From the NCBI GenBank assembly GCA_025330725.1, contig JAIWND010000023.1, positions 124,001 to 188,000 of the forward strand: 64,000 nucleotides of DNA, in the 5' to 3' direction. Shown one piece after another: positions 36,901 to 50,210 of this stretch; the stretch's first letter is position 1; the number at the start of each line of letters is the position of its first letter. Position numbers and translations under genes: made by a program. The notes beneath the pieces are model-generated. The model did not search any database. It was not told the origin of the DNA and saw only the letters and a program-made list of their open reading frames with translations. This stretch comes from Chlamydoabsidia padenii (Eukaryota; Mucoromycota; Mucoromycetes; Mucorales; Cunninghamellaceae).

Positions 36901-39900
36901 TGAGTTTCCGTCGCATTAAGAGCTGACCAACACCGAGGGAATAGTTCCACCCACAGACCAAACGCCGAGTTGGGATCCAGATACTGCAATTGCTTTGTTG
37001 TAAGAATGGCCTGATTGACATCGTAACCTTGAAGATCACGCAAGAATTGTTGTTGATCCGCCACCAAGTCATGTAAAGCTGGAGGCGCATCCACAGCCAG
37101 CGCTTCTTGATCCCCATCGTCACCATTAGACTTGGAATTTTTCACAATGGTCTTGATTGGTTTGATTTTCAAAGTATGAGGAGGAGATACACGTGAATTC
37201 ACCTTGACCGTACCAAAAAGAATGTCCAATGCTTGATGTAACCAGAATGAGTTTGCCAAGAATTCCCAGTTTTGTACCCCCAAGATGTAGTTCAGGCGAG
37301 TATACAAGGATCGACCGAGGCTTCGATCAAATGTTCGCATGAACTGTATACGCACGTGAGGATCAGAGTTTCGAGATCCCAGTAAAAACGCCTGTTCCAA
37401 CCTGACCGTCAATTCAGACCGCACAAAGTTGGGATTGTTGTATATCTTGATCACCAAATCCAAAAAGTCTTGTGTAAGTTGGCGATTGTTGCGACTTTCG
37501 AAGGACATCATTTTCACCAAAAGACCAGCCTTTTCTTTAATTGTTGGGAAGGTTTCAGGTGGACCCAAAGTCCATTCGGTGAGCATGTCCAAGATGGTTC
37601 GCAAAAGTTGAATGTCGGGCGATTTTTCAATCAGTTGAATCAAACATGTCAAAAACCACCGCCTTTGATCACCGAGGTAAGAGATGCGTTTCTTGAGAAG
37701 ATTGAGACCAATGATGAGAAGATTGACTTGAGAATCCACATTGCCATTCACCCCGTTGTTAGCGTTTGCCATCTGAGCTGCCGCCGCCGCCGGTGTTGTT
37801 GCTTGCTGACCAGGTCCTTGTTGTTGAGCCGCCGCCGCCGCTGCTGCTGCTGCTGCTGCTGCTGCATGTGCCGGGACAGTATGTTCTTTGGTGAGTTTCT
37901 GTAATATCTTGATAAAGCCAGGAATAAAAGGATCCAGATGTTCACTTCGACTGCTGCTTGCCGCTTCCAATAGCTTCATCACCGCATACATGTTATTCAT
38001 ATTAGTCATTCCATCCGTAATAGTAGAGTCGACTAAAGCCACAAAACCAGCAATATCAGGATGTTGTGATTCTTGTTCGGTCGTTTCCGCTGATATCGTT
38101 TGGTGAATCGCCTGGAAGATACGGATCAGAATAGGATGAAGAGCTGTTTGGATGCGGACGTTGTCTGATTTGATACTCGTTTCCAAGAGTCGATAGAGTT
38201 GATTCATGTTGACAATAAACCATTCCGCGGGCTTGTGAATAATGTCGATATTTAACACCTCCAAAGTGCTGCACACGCTAGGGATCAGGACGTCAGACAT
38301 TTCCTTCAAAGTCAACGTTCGTTCGAGATGAGAGAATTTGACATGTACATCAGACCACATTGATGGGACCAAGATTTCCTTGATAAGATCCAGGACCCGT
38401 TGAGCCAAACGTCGCTGAAGGAGATCGGTCGGAGTTGATATGATACAAGCCAATCGCACAAGGTAACCCACCACATTTTCCCTAAGAGTAAGACTTGGTG
38501 CGTATTCTTTCGAGCTGTTACTGTCATCCCCCGCAGACACCGCCTTGATTTCGCCAGATGAGCCTTCCACCTGTGCTTTTTTTCTTGGAGAGTCACCACC
38601 AGTCGAGTCGCTTGCAGCCCTCTTTTCTGATCCAGCTGGTGTAGTTGATGTCCCTGAATCCGCTGATGACTGTTGTTGATCCACTGTCGAAGATGACTTG
38701 CTGTTCTCCAACCGAGTTCGTTCCCATTTCAAGATCAGTTCTGCCAATTCCACCGTCAGCAGTTTATGTTCAGGAGTAGCATTTTGTAAGAGACCAAGTT
38801 TGGGGAGAGTATTTACAATTTGAGGTAAAAAGTGTTCCCGGTAATCGTAAAACAAGTCAGGATGACGGACCAGGAGCTGATACACATTCACCATTTGAGA
38901 AATACTGTGAGTGTCTTCCACCACCACTTTACGAGTAAGACGGACCCAAGTTGGGACACGCTCAGAGCCTTGAAGAGGGACACGCTTGGGCAAAACCGGT
39001 GCGAGAATATCCAAACCTTGTTTCACCAGACCACGAGCTTCAGACAGATGCGCACGAAGAAGAGCAGCGTATATTTGAATAGCAATCTTGCTTGGAGTTT
39101 CATATGCAGCAATAAACCTAGCAATCAGGACGTATGCAGCTTGTTTACTAGTGGCATCTTCCAAACGCAGATAGTTCCATCCAAATTTGATCACCTCCTT
39201 CCGCATATCGGCCAATAGAGGAGCAGCGTATTGTACAGTCATAGCCACCATTTGCAGTAGTTCAATCCGTAAAGAATCTTCGGTGTATTGATTATCTTCA
39301 TTAGCTGGATCAGACATCAATTGACCAAACATCTTGAAGTTGAGTTGTTCCGTCATCTTGGCATCCCATATTTTTTCGTAACCACCATCTTTACGAGAGA
39401 AGGCCACCAAGAGTGAAGGATTAACGACATGTCGGAGAGTCATCATGTTGAGATAGGGTGAGATGGATCCATCCGAGAATTGTTTCAAGAAGCGCTCCAA
39501 GATCTTTCGTTTTGTTGTAGCAGCAGCATGTAGAGCAATGTCTTCCAGGAAGAAGGAGCGCAAAAAGGAAAGATCCATTACCGATTCTTGAGTAAAGAGA
39601 GACACCAATTCAAACACAATATCAATGTCGTCAGCACTGTTGCGGAAGTAAGTGATGAATATCCGAGCAATGTATAGAGATTCCCGAGTCACTTGTACAC
39701 CTTGTTGATCATCCTTCTTCATACGTTCGAAACGAGTCGGTGCGCGCCAAAGTTGCAAAATGCAGTCCAATACAGCCCGTTGTCCATTCAACCAAGATGG
39801 ATTAAAGTGCACCAATTCCTTCACCATTAGTACACCTTGATAATGTAAAGTGTCGTCTTCAGTGTTGAATGTTTTGGCGATCAAATCTGTTGGGTTTTCG

Positions 39901-42900
39901 GCTATCTCCTTTCGAAGTTGAGGTGCATTTTCAGTTGCCAGAATCGACATGAAGAGTTGAGCGCATCGTGGTGTGTTAAGGCGTTCATAAAAATAGGCAA
40001 TGGTTTCTGTCGGGTATCGATTTAAAAACTTGATTAGATTAGGCCTGAAGGGACTTGATACCGAGCGACGCAGATGATGTTCCATGTCCAAGACCACCGT
40101 GACCAAATCATCCAAAAAAATATGTGCTGCCGAAGGAAGAAGATGGAAGATGTTGAGAATCGCTACAATAATCTTGACTTCGTGATTTTCGTTCAAAGAT
40201 TTGCCTGCCACTTCTTGAAGCACCTTGGGATCCGCCCATTGTTTCAAGTGATCCAATAGTTTTTTGCCGATTTCAACCTTGAAGTAGTTTGTAAGCAGTT
40301 CCAGTAGGCGAGCCAATCCCTCCAAACCAGCCACACTTAACGTCTTGTGATTTGATAGTGTCGTCAAAATGGGCCTTAAACCTTGTTGTAGTAGTTCCTT
40401 TGGAAGTTTGTGTTGTTGTGCCAGTACTTGTTTCAATCCCCGATGAGCAGCTTCAACCACTTCCGGTGATTTGGAATACAAAGACTTGAAAAAGACCTGG
40501 ATTATACGTGCCCTGGTGTGTGTTTGACGTTGATTAGAGAAGTCGGAGCACGCCATAGCAGCAGACAAAAGCTTGATACAAACAATACGAAGATTCATCA
40601 AGGAGGTGGCATTCTTGTATTGAGAGCTACGGCTAACCAAAGCTTGATCTTCCGCATCAGCAAGAGCCAAAGCTTCATGGAGCAACCTAATCAGTTCATC
40701 ATTGAATTCCAAGAAGGGTGGGCGCAAGGTCAGACAATAGGTGATAGCATCGATATGTCCAATCTGCATGGCAAAAGGCAAGGCACGCAGGGGTTTTGCA
40801 AAGATAGGAGCCACCAAGCGTTCCCTGACAGGCGCCAGTAATTCGGTTACTTCATTCCCAGTAAGATCAGCCAGCAATTGGAAAGAAGATTGGATGGTTT
40901 CCCGCACCGTACTGTTGGAGTTGGATAATTCGCTGAGCAAGAGAGCAATGAGATTTTGGAATTTTTGTTGAGCTTCTTGAGATTCATCGTCTTCGGGTCG
41001 GTTGCACACCTTGAGCACATGCGACAGAGTTTGAGTAGCTTCAGCAGTATTAACATTGGCCATTTCCGGAGAAGCATCTTTAAGCACAAACAGCAAAGCC
41101 CGAATGAATTCCAGTTCATGTTCGCGCATCCATTTGGTTCCCATGTCAAGTTGAGAACTCATTATAGAGATACCGAGACAACCACCACGTTTCTTGTACC
41201 ATTCTTGTTTGTAGCAGCAGGAGCAGAATTGTGAGGCAAACACACGGAATATAGGAAGCCGCCAGACATGTTCTTTACCACCCATAATAATACTAGCTGT
41301 TTCGAAGCAGAGTTGTAAAGCTTGCTCCGCCCGTTTTCGCAGATCAGCATTTTCAGAAGCAATCACCTCAACGATAGCATCCACCAGAATAGTTGTATTC
41401 AGATTCTGCACCGTGAGCCGTTCATCCATCATTTCAGACAAAGGTTTAGCGCCACTGTCCTTCGCATCCATCGCTTCACCAACATGGAGCAAGGTAAAAT
41501 GTCGACAAATATGCTGGAAGAAGGTTGTTGCATCTTTAGAGAGTTCTTCAATGGTCGAAGCCTTCATACACGCCACCATAATTGTACGTAGAGAGTCTTC
41601 TTGAGCTACCCGTTTGGCGAGATACCGAGTATACCCATTTCCCGGAAGACGTTTGGGCATCATATCGCTTTCCCGGAATTTGTGTCCTACTACAGTATTG
41701 TCTTCGTCCGCCGAGGTGGTGTTTGGTGTTTTGGATGAGTCGGCAGATTGGGTTGTAGTGGCGGATTCAATATTGTTGGCATTGGTGATATGTTCCTGTA
41801 CACGCCGATAGAGAGATTGATCCAAATCATCGGTGCCTTCCTCCAAATCCAGCAAGATAGCAATATTCGCTTTTAAAAAGTCGTATGCTTGCCGCTTGTA
41901 AAAGAGGTCCACATCCCGTTTTTCCAAGGTATTAACAGCAACTTCCAAGCATTTGTCCAAAGCCAAGGTATAAGGTGTATTACTTGCGTCGAATGTGATT
42001 TCCACCGAGACCCCGCTTTCACCCCGTTCATTGTATTCCAACCGAGGTGGACTCTTGAGCATCCGCCGATTCCTTCCACCAAGTTTACCCAATATCCGCA
42101 TGGCCGCATGACTGTGCTGTTGATTATAAGGCAAAGGTTTTAGGTGACTCCATAAAGCATCCATGAGTTCCTTCATAACAGGTGCCATAATGTGATCCAA
42201 GAATTCAGGATTTAGATTGTCATTGCATAATTCCATCGTTCGCAAACCTTGAGATACCAGCTCTTGATCGGCACGTAGAGCAATGACCAAAGGACGCATC
42301 AGATATGGCAGATACGGAAGCAATGTACTGAGTCGTACCGGTACAGCCAAGCAAAGTTCAACAAAAAGGTTCCGCATAGCTGGCTTGTGGGCCAAAGTGA
42401 GTAGTGAGTTGAGATTTTCCAAGACAACCTGCAACAGCGGCGACACTTCCTTGTATAATAGTTCGAATCGACCACCACCGATGCTTTTGAAGAGAGCCCT
42501 CAACAATAAAAAGTAGTTCGCCGGTTCCTTCGCTTTGGCGGAGAGTTTAAAGCATGACATGACCAAGTTGCTGAGGTAAGGTTGTAGTATGGACTCGTTG
42601 GCGTCAGGGAAGAGATTGATTGCCATAAATGTCAGCCTGAAGAGGTGAAGCATTACTGCAGAATAATGTACATCGTCGCCGCCTAATCGTTCCACCCTGT
42701 CGATAAGGAACTTCACCAGGATTCCAGCAAAGCCTTGTGACGATATATCGTTCATTAAGAAGTATTGAGCGATATGTAGAAGAGAGGTGTTGACCAGCAT
42801 ACGTTGGAAGAAGAAGTCGATTTGTGAGGCAAAGATTTCTTGAAATGCAGCAGGATCCAGCAGAGTAAAGACTACAGAAAACATGTCGAGTATTTCTTTT

Positions 42901-43569
42901 TCAGGCACAGGTTGAGTTCCCAATTTCAAAGCAGCATCATTGCATCCAACAGAGTTGTCATCCTTTGTCGTGTCATTGGGTTCAGCAGCATAATTTGGTG
43001 GAGATCCATCAGCACCATAGCTGTCGACATTGTAGTATTCAAAGCACATCAATCCTTCCCGGAATAGTCGTATGAAGATTTCCACATCATCTTGAGAGAA
43101 GCCTCGAGCAAATTGACCATAAACTTGTAAGTTGATTTCATCACCATTAGCAGGAGGATTACAATGACGCATACCAATAAAGAGAGGTTTTAAGCCAATA
43201 GCAAGGTTCTTGAATAAGAATCGACCATCTAATGTAAAAGGTGAAGTAGTTAGTATGCAATCATTTTTATATATATCAAAGGGAGGTTTGACTTACCTTT
43301 GATTCCATCATGAGACGAATCAGGTACAAAAGTAGCAGTGTGAATGGCACGAGTTCGATCAAAGTCAAAATCACCTTGGTCACCTTCTTCGTCTACCTCC
43401 ATAGCATCTGGCTTGTCTGTGGTTTGCTTCTTCTTTTGATATTGTCGTAATGATGTTCCAAATTGGTTATTGAGGGCTGCAAACTTGCTTGCAAAGGCAT
43501 CCAATATCCGCATGAGTAGTTCCCGACCTGTCGTAAAGTAATACCTAGACATTAGTATTTCGTTACTGG

Positions 43570-43639
<70 letters not shown>

Positions 43640-45436
43640 TTCAGCTTTATTTGGAATCTTGATGATACAGTCAATCAAGTTGAGTAATAATTTGCCACAC
43701 ATGGTTTGGATACTTGGTGCCAAAGTACCATCATGGAGATTTCGAGAGTATATATAAACAGTCCGGAAGAGTTGTGAGGTAGAGAGATCGGATCGGATAT
43801 GATGTACCAAGTCTGCAAGCATACTATAAGCCAAAGGCCTTTTAAACAAATGCATAAAATGTTAGTATACAGGTAGATTTTGCTTACCAGTTCTCTTTTT
43901 GTTAATTTTACCTTAAAGTATCATGAGAAGTAACGCCAGTTCCGATTAGCACCTTTTCGTTTAAAAGTAGATCAATCTTGGGAACAAATGATGTACGGAA
44001 GTCAGTTGATAATATATGTCTAGTTGCCACCAGTAGTTCCTATATAAATAAATCAATACAATTATTAAGTTTTGCCAATAGATTGATGCCAATTACGTTT
44101 TTTCCTATACATACCTTTCTAGTTGCTGAAGATTCCGGGGGACATTCGCGCAGCAGTCGAAGTACGAAGTCAGGAATTTGTGTTTGATATGGTCGTAAGA
44201 GTGTTGTATAACTTCGTAGTATATATGCCAAAAAAGACATGGTCTAACAGAAGAAGAGAAAAGTAAGTATTTGATCACATATAACATTATTGACTTACCT
44301 TGATTTGAGCAACAATAAAATCATTGTAGACATTACGATTCTTGATTTCTGGACTAACACCCACAAAGACTTCTCCCCGTGAGGCAGCGGCATTGGAAGC
44401 TTCGGCTTGAGGTCTGGCTTGTAGGCTCAAGGTCTATATAAAAAAGGACAAAAAGAAAAAAGTTAGCGAGACAAGTCAACTAGATCTATAACATGATCCT
44501 TACCGAGAAGATGAGAGGGACGAATTTCATGATGTTTTCAGCAGCATAACGCCGATGAGATTGGAATAGTAATACAACAATGATTGGACATTCGGTGAGC
44601 ACCTTAAAGCTGAATAAACTTTTGGGTAGCACTTTTGATGGTGTTTCAGGTAAGTCGGTGGCAGGAGACATAGGTCGAGGTGATGTTGCAAGTAATGCGT
44701 TTGGACCAGGCTATAGTTTAAAATAATACATATATATACATAAAAAAATGTTGTCAGTTATATGGCATACATTAGTTATTTACAACTTACTGTAGCAGAA
44801 CCACCAGCAGGAGTACTGATAGCATCGAATGCATCCTTCACCGTTTGCTCCATGTTCTGGAATATCTCTTGTACGATATCCAAAAAAGGCTGTACTTGAT
44901 CTTCTAATACATGACGGAAGGACCTGTGCAAGTCAATGATGATTTTGACGCAAACCACGGCGTTGTCTTCGTTTTCGACGCGTAGAAGGTGCATAAGGGT
45001 TCGACATAGTTCTGTGGCGTATTCTTTTAGTGGTTCGGTTTGAGGTAGTCGATAGATGATTTCGAGGATGATGTTCCGTAATTTCTAAGAATAAGAATGT
45101 TAGTCATTATACATTATGTTATTGAGAAGAGGTATATAGTATTTACCTGTTCAGGTGCAGTGCTGACAAAGACGGGTGCACCATTTTGCAATATATCGAG
45201 GAAGACAGGTATGAGTGTAGACAGGAATCTTGAGTATTCGAGGGTTTGGAAGACTTCAACTTGATCACGTAGTTCATTGGCGATCGTTACTTTTAACCCA
45301 ATACCTATTGAGAGAAGAAGAGGTGTTAGAGGTGCATTTTGTTTTTTGTTTTTCTGGTTTTCTGGTCAAATCATTCAACTTTACCCAAATTCGGATCACC
45401 CAATCTATGTGCATAAACTTGTAGTGTTGTTGTCAT
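32126..45436 (-). CDS. TRA1: Tra1/TRRAP, PIKK-family pseudokinase scaffold of SAGA and NuA4
   Basis: This one gene fills 13.3 kb. It starts 'MTTTLQVYAHRLGDPNL' at 45436, runs through many short 5' exons, then one 8-kb exon (35082 to about 43172), then C-terminal exons ending 'NPQKLAQMECNWMPWL' at 32126. I estimate roughly 4,000 residues, against 3,744 in yeast. HEAT repeats fill the N-terminal two thirds and a FAT domain follows. The PI3K-like domain ('YWMARKQFTAQYATATFMTY', 'PHKISISRATGGIWMMDVLP') lacks the catalytic HRD/DFG residues, as in all Tra1. A FATC tail closes it. Tra1 is the activator-binding subunit of SAGA and NuA4. Oddities: an approximately 230-residue Ser/Thr/Glu/Ala-rich insert near the FAT domain (34134-34986), poly-Ala/Gln near 37780-37870, and two introns with homopolymers over 60 nt. 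Exon joins were checked only in part. Confidence 0.93.
33872..33943 (-). repeat. 72-nt homopolymer in a TRA1 intron (poly-T in sense)
   Basis: A run of 72 A on the plus strand, read as T on the coding strand, ends just before the acceptor 'TGACTCAG' of a TRA1 intron. It is an extreme polypyrimidine tract. Confidence 0.85.
43573..43636 (-). repeat. 64-nt homopolymer in a TRA1 intron (poly-A in sense)
   Basis: A run of 64 T on the plus strand, read as A on the coding strand, follows directly after the donor 'GTA' of a TRA1 intron. It is therefore the reverse polarity of the usual T-rich acceptor tract. Confidence 0.85.
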
Positions 45437-46050
45437 GGTTAACCGTTACCTTTTGAGGGTATACTTGACAGTTCCAATAAGCTATTATGGTTCTTAGAGA
45501 AGTAGACAAAACAAACGAATGACACAATTAGACAAACTGTTCGCAATTACCTGTTCGATATTAATACTTACAAAGATCAAATAGAGTAAGTGTAAAGCTT
45601 GAATTGTTTCGTATCGATACAAAAACAAGAGTATACAGCACTATCGTTATAGGAGGTTAAGAATGATCAAGTATAGGGTTAACGTAAAAAAAAAAATAAG
45701 AGGACCAAGAAACGAAAAAATTGAAAGAGTCCGTCGACTAAGGACAAAATCCAACTCACGTGATGTGACTGAAATTTTCAACATCCGTCCCAAAATTCAG
45801 GTGCCGCTGTAATGCAAACTGTCATGGCACAATATCTCCTTAATTTCATTCCTACCCTCGCCTCCTTCAAACACTTTTTATATTGTAAAAAATGCGGCTG
45901 ATATATTGTGTATAAGGTTGGTTTATTCTCTTTTTCTTTTCTTCTCTTTCTCGTATATCTGGTGTTGTCACATAACGATCGCCTACTTTTGCAGCAGTCC
46001 TTTATTTGACTTTCAACCGCAATTCATCATAAGATATCATCAAAAAAACA
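45437..46050. promoter_or_regulatory. Divergent promoter region, TRA1 / LEA2-type gene
   Basis: No gene is seen. The region lacks the recurrent CGGGATTTGAAA motif, unlike many others in the window. It does hold a CACGTG E-box. Confidence 0.5.
45756..45763. promoter_or_regulatory. TCACGTGA palindrome (E-box)
   Basis: An 8-bp palindrome with core CACGTG, the usual site of Cbf1/USF-type bHLH factors. It is 320 bp upstream of TRA1 and 287 bp upstream of the LEA2-type gene, so it could serve either. Binding is inferred from sequence alone. Confidence 0.4.
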
Positions 46051-46993
46051 ATGAAGAGCAATATTCCCTTTGATCCAGAATATATGACGAGCTACAAAAA
46101 CGAAGGTTTCTACCCATCATCACAAAGTAGTAAAAAATCGACAGTTAAGATTCCAGCTAGAGCATTAATACCAATTCATCAAGCGTTTTTCCCTTTTCTT
46201 TAGAAAGAAATACATGCTGTCACTCTGTCTGTTGTATATGTTTGCCTTGTTGTCCCATGTGGATTCGGTGGTTCTGCTGTGTTGGTCTAATGGGATTTGT
46301 CGGGGTTATTGTAGTTGTCGGTACTTTGGTGGCGCTGTTTAAAATCCCCACAGTGGAATATAACGGGCTGGTCGATGATCCTCATGGAGCACCTCGATTC
46401 AAAGTGGATAATGTTTTGGCACCCACTGCATTTGAAATCAACTTGGGTTTTAATATGGGTGTTATTAATCCAAACATTGAGCATGCTCACTTTGAGAGTC
46501 TAAAAGCAACGGTAACATGAAAGAGAAAAAAAAAAAAAAGGAGATGGGCCTCACATATCGGCGTTTTAATTTTGACTCCTTTCATTCCCAATATAGGCAT
46601 ACTATCCAACTGCACCTCGCCAACCAGTGGGTGGAGGACAGATCACCGAGCTGACTATCAGTCCGTACTCCATTACAAACTTTACATTCCCTTTCCAAAT
46701 ACAATATAATCCTAATAACGAAACGGCTGAAATGCTTCAGGACATTGTTGATCGATGTGGGTTATCGGGATTTCCCTCCCGTGATATCACAGTCTTGTAT
46801 GATCTGACACCAACCGTCCGACTCTTTGGCTTGTTTCCGTTGTCTGTTACTATTCGAAGACAAGCAAATATACCTTGCCCCATTGATGTAAGTATTTCGC
46901 GTACTTATATATGTAACATTATACATTGACTATTTATCCCTTTGCCCCTGACTTGATATACAAAAGGCTGGCCTATTCCAAGGATCGACCTAA
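46051..46993 (+). CDS. Cys-rich single-pass membrane protein with LEA2-type domain
   Basis: Exons are about 46051-46129, 46204-46511, 46597-46887 and 46967-46993 (234 residues). Donor 1 (A|GTAAAA) is chosen because it alone keeps frame with a normal site; exon 4 is short and less certain. A Cys-rich patch ('CCHSVCCICLPCC', 'WFCCVG') precedes one strong membrane helix ('MGFVGVIVVVGTLVALF'). The outside part ('FEINLGFNMGVINPNIEHAHF', 'YYPTAPRQPVGGG', 'ISPYSITNFTFPFQIQY') follows the pattern of LEA2/WHy domains in fungal membrane proteins. The Cys patch may be palmitoylated. Its role is unknown. Confidence 0.65.
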
Positions 46994-47594
46994 TCTATCA
47001 AAATGCTATTCTTATCTCATTCTCATTCTTCCCGATCCCACCCCCTTCTCTGAGATCACCCAATATGGGATCATAATTATATACCTGACACTTATCAGTT
47101 TTTTGTATGCATAATACAGATAAAACGGAAATCAAGTCCTCCTCTATCTTTAATCTATTAATACCCCTTTAAATCGCATTATGGGACTACTGTTTCATGG
47201 TTACGATACAGATTTCCTTTTCCTTTTTTTTTTTTTTTTTGAGTTGCAGGTTTTCAAATCCCGATTGACTCGGTGGAAAGTATCTTTCATCATTTCCCAA
47301 AAACTGCAATGAGCGTGATGTCAGTAGCTTTTGATCTCATTTGAAGAGTAGCAAGCAAGATGGTTTGCACCCGAATGATGTGAAATCAAAGCAAACTTTT
47401 CTTTTTTATGCAGAGGGAGGGAGGAGGAAAAAATTTAGTCAGTTTTGAGGGAAAAGACAAATGTTGATTGGTCTGGCTCCTGGGAAAAAAGTCGGTTTTG
47501 AAATCCCGATGGCGGCCAAATAAAAAGCTTTCAAACGATTTCCCCTTTTTCCTTTTTCTTTCGCTCCCATCCTTACATTAATCAATCATACCAA
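46994..47594. other. Intergenic with two motif copies
   Basis: No gene. A T-tract at about 47223-47240 is followed by exact motif copy 47252-47263 (minus), then motif 47497-47508 near the next gene. Confidence 0.5.
47497..47508 (-). promoter_or_regulatory. CGGGATTTCAAA motif, 86 bp upstream of L-serine dehydratase
   Basis: A variant of the recurrent 12-mer, in opposite orientation to the gene. Confidence 0.5.
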
Positions 47595-49323
47595 ATGCTT
47601 CACTTGTTTAAAAAAAGTAGCTTTACCAAAGTGGCCCGACCTGTTGCCGGTCGTTTATTTTTGGGTCGTATACGTCATTATTCAGCTCCTTCCTCCGCCA
47701 CTGAAGTCCAATATAAAGAAGATCCTAACGCTGATCACCACGCCGTTGTATCTACGTTTGACTTGTTTTCCATCGGTGTAGGTCCTTCCTCTTCTCACAC
47801 AGTTGGTCCAATGCGTGCTGCCAAATTCTTTATCAACGACCTAAAGGAACATCAACTGTTGGAAAAAGTGGCTTCTCTTCGAGTTGGTAATAATATAAAA
47901 AAAAAACTTTTTTTTTTTTGTTGGGAATGTCTTCTTGTTATGGAAATATTTACGGTGTTTTACTAACGGTCTTAAAACTCTTATTTGTTTGTTTTTATCA
48001 CTTTTATATAGATATGTATGGGTCTTTGGCATTGACTGGTAAAGGTCATGGGACTGACAATGCTATCTTGATGGGTATCGAAGGAGAAGTAAGTATGACA
48101 TAGGTTTGATTTCATATGATTTACATGTTACTAACACACAAATTTAAATTGTCAACAAGTCACCCGACAAAGTAGAAACATCCACTATCCTGTCTCGCAT
48201 TCAAGACATACATACTAACAAAACGATTCAATTGGATGGCACTCATCGCATTACTTTTGATCCGGCCAAGCATTTGGTCTTCAACTACTTTAAAAGTCTA
48301 CCTCAACACCCTAATGGTATGCGACTATGTGCTTATGATAAGGATGCCAACATGGTTGCCACCAACGAATACTTTAGCATTGGTGGTGGATTTGTCGTCA
48401 ATGACGCTACTCAAATGGATCACGGTGAAAACGTATACTACAAGCAAGAAGATGAAAAGGCGGACGAGGTGGTGGCCGAACGCAAGGAACAAGATATCGC
48501 CGTGGTCAGTTTGCCCTTTAGAAATGCTGAAGAACTGATCGCTGTCTGTAAACGGGAAAACATGACGATTGCTCAGGTTGTCTACGAAAACGAACTCAAA
48601 TGGTCCACTCCAGCCGAAATCAGGGAAAAACTACTGCGTATCTGGAATACTATGGATGACTCTATTCGAAATGGTGTCATGGCGGATACAGAAGGTAAGT
48701 CGATGATTTGATAATAGGTCCTCGGGAGTTACTAATACGATTTTTTGTTTGTATAGAACGTCTACCTGGTGGTCTGAATGTCCGTCGCCGTGCACCAGGA
48801 TTATACAGGAAACTATTGAAAGGTTTATATGGCCCTGTACCTACCAAGACTACTTATCATGACTCTCAAATTGCGCTCCCTACTTCTGAACCGGTGGTCG
48901 CCGAATCCTTTGATCATCGTCACCACAAAAAGTCATCCCCTCTCTCCTTGTCTGTCTTACCCAAGCGTCAACGTAAAAAGTTTTTCTTGCCAGGTAAAAT
49001 AACTACAAGAAGAAGTGGGTGATGTTGTTTGATACTAACTCTCACTGTTATCTATTTGTAGCTTTGGATTATCTTTCGGTGTATGCCATCGCGGTCAATG
49101 AAGAAAATGCGGCCGGTAATCGAATTGTCACTGCTCCTACTAATGGTGCTGCTGGTACCATCCCATCTGTCTTGAAATACTATATGGAATTCGTTTCGGA
49201 AGACCCGGAGCATGATGTAATGGAATTCTTACTTACAACTGCTGCTATTGGTATGTTATTCAAGCGTGGTGCCTCTATCTCTGGTAAGTAATTCGGTGAT
49301 CTGAATGAATGAAACCTAACTCG

Positions 49324-49354
<31 letters not shown>

Positions 49355-49823
49355 CTTCTTCTTCTTCTTCTTCTTCTTCTTCTTCTTCTCTCTAGCTGCC
49401 GAAATGGGCTGTCAAGGGGAAGTTGGCGTTGCATGCTCAATGGCTGCAGGTGGATTTGCTGCTGTGCTCGGTGGAACTGTAGAACAAGTTGAAAATGCTG
49501 CTGAAATCGGAATGGTAAATATAAAACAAATAATGGGGAAGGGTTGGACATATTCTCAACTTGATTTTTATTGATAGGAACATAACTTGGGACTGACTTG
49601 TGATCCTGTGAATGGTCTTGTCCAAGTACCTTGTATTGAACGTAATGCACTCGCCGCTGTCAAAGCTGTAGCAGCCGCCCAATTGGCTTTAAATGGGGAA
49701 GGCGATCACCGTGTCTCTTTGGATCAGGTGATTGAAACCATGCGTCAAACCGGTATGGACATGATGTCCAAATACAAGGAAACTAGCCAAGGTGGGTTAG
49801 CAGTTAACGTGCCTTTATGCTAA
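47595..49823 (+). CDS. L-serine dehydratase, iron-sulfur dependent, single chain, probably mitochondrial
   Basis: Seven exons: 47595-47886, 48012-48088, 48160-48694, 48757-48993, 49062-49283, 49396-49514 and 49578-49823. A Lys/Arg/Ser-rich N-terminus suggests mitochondrial import. The beta part has '[21 protein letters not shown]' and '[17 protein letters not shown]'. The alpha part has '[20 protein letters not shown]', '[18 protein letters not shown]' and '[19 protein letters not shown]'. The Cys residues in the last two blocks are the expected Fe-S ligands. The reaction is L-serine to pyruvate plus ammonia. This is the bacterial SdaA type, not the PLP enzyme (Cha1) of yeast. A basic insert of about 50 residues between the two halves ('[14 protein letters not shown]', 'KRQRKKFF') is unusual. 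The intron before exon 6 carries T and (CTT)n runs. Confidence 0.92.
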
Positions 49824-50210
49824 ATCACCGACTCGACTCTACCTTTATTTGCCTGATCATCCATTATCACTTGGTTAATAAGATTCCCATCTCTTTTAAA
49901 CATTTAGCTTATATATTTTTGATCTTGTTTTTTTAAACCTTTGTACTTTTATTATCCTCTTTATACATAACCACATCTTAAATCACAATAAAACTTACTT
50001 TTTTTTATGACTCAAACTTATCGGATGACTTCAAATAAATAGTGTCCGTCTCGGTAGGAAGTCGTTGGCTAGCCAATCATTAATGTTGTTCAACTGAACC
50101 AAGTAGAAGGGTTTCACAACTATCGATTTTCAAATTCCGATAGTAGGTCTATAAAAATCAATCTCATCTTCTTGTCTACGAATCTTCATTATCTAATAAT
50201 TTATTCAATC
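49824..50210. other. Intergenic with promoter motif
   Basis: 3' flank of serine dehydratase and the promoter of the DUF1772 gene. Motif TTTCAAATTCCG at 50128-50139 is 71 bp before the ATG. Confidence 0.5.
50128..50139 (-). promoter_or_regulatory. CGGAATTTGAAA motif, 71 bp upstream of DUF1772 gene
   Basis: One mismatch from the recurrent 12-mer, in opposite orientation to the gene; the same variant as at the Nudix gene. Confidence 0.4.

Noticed and set aside
35172..43067. Many plus-strand frames of 60-150 codons inside TRA1
   Set aside because: They are antisense shadows of a single conserved exon with clear Tra1 homology.
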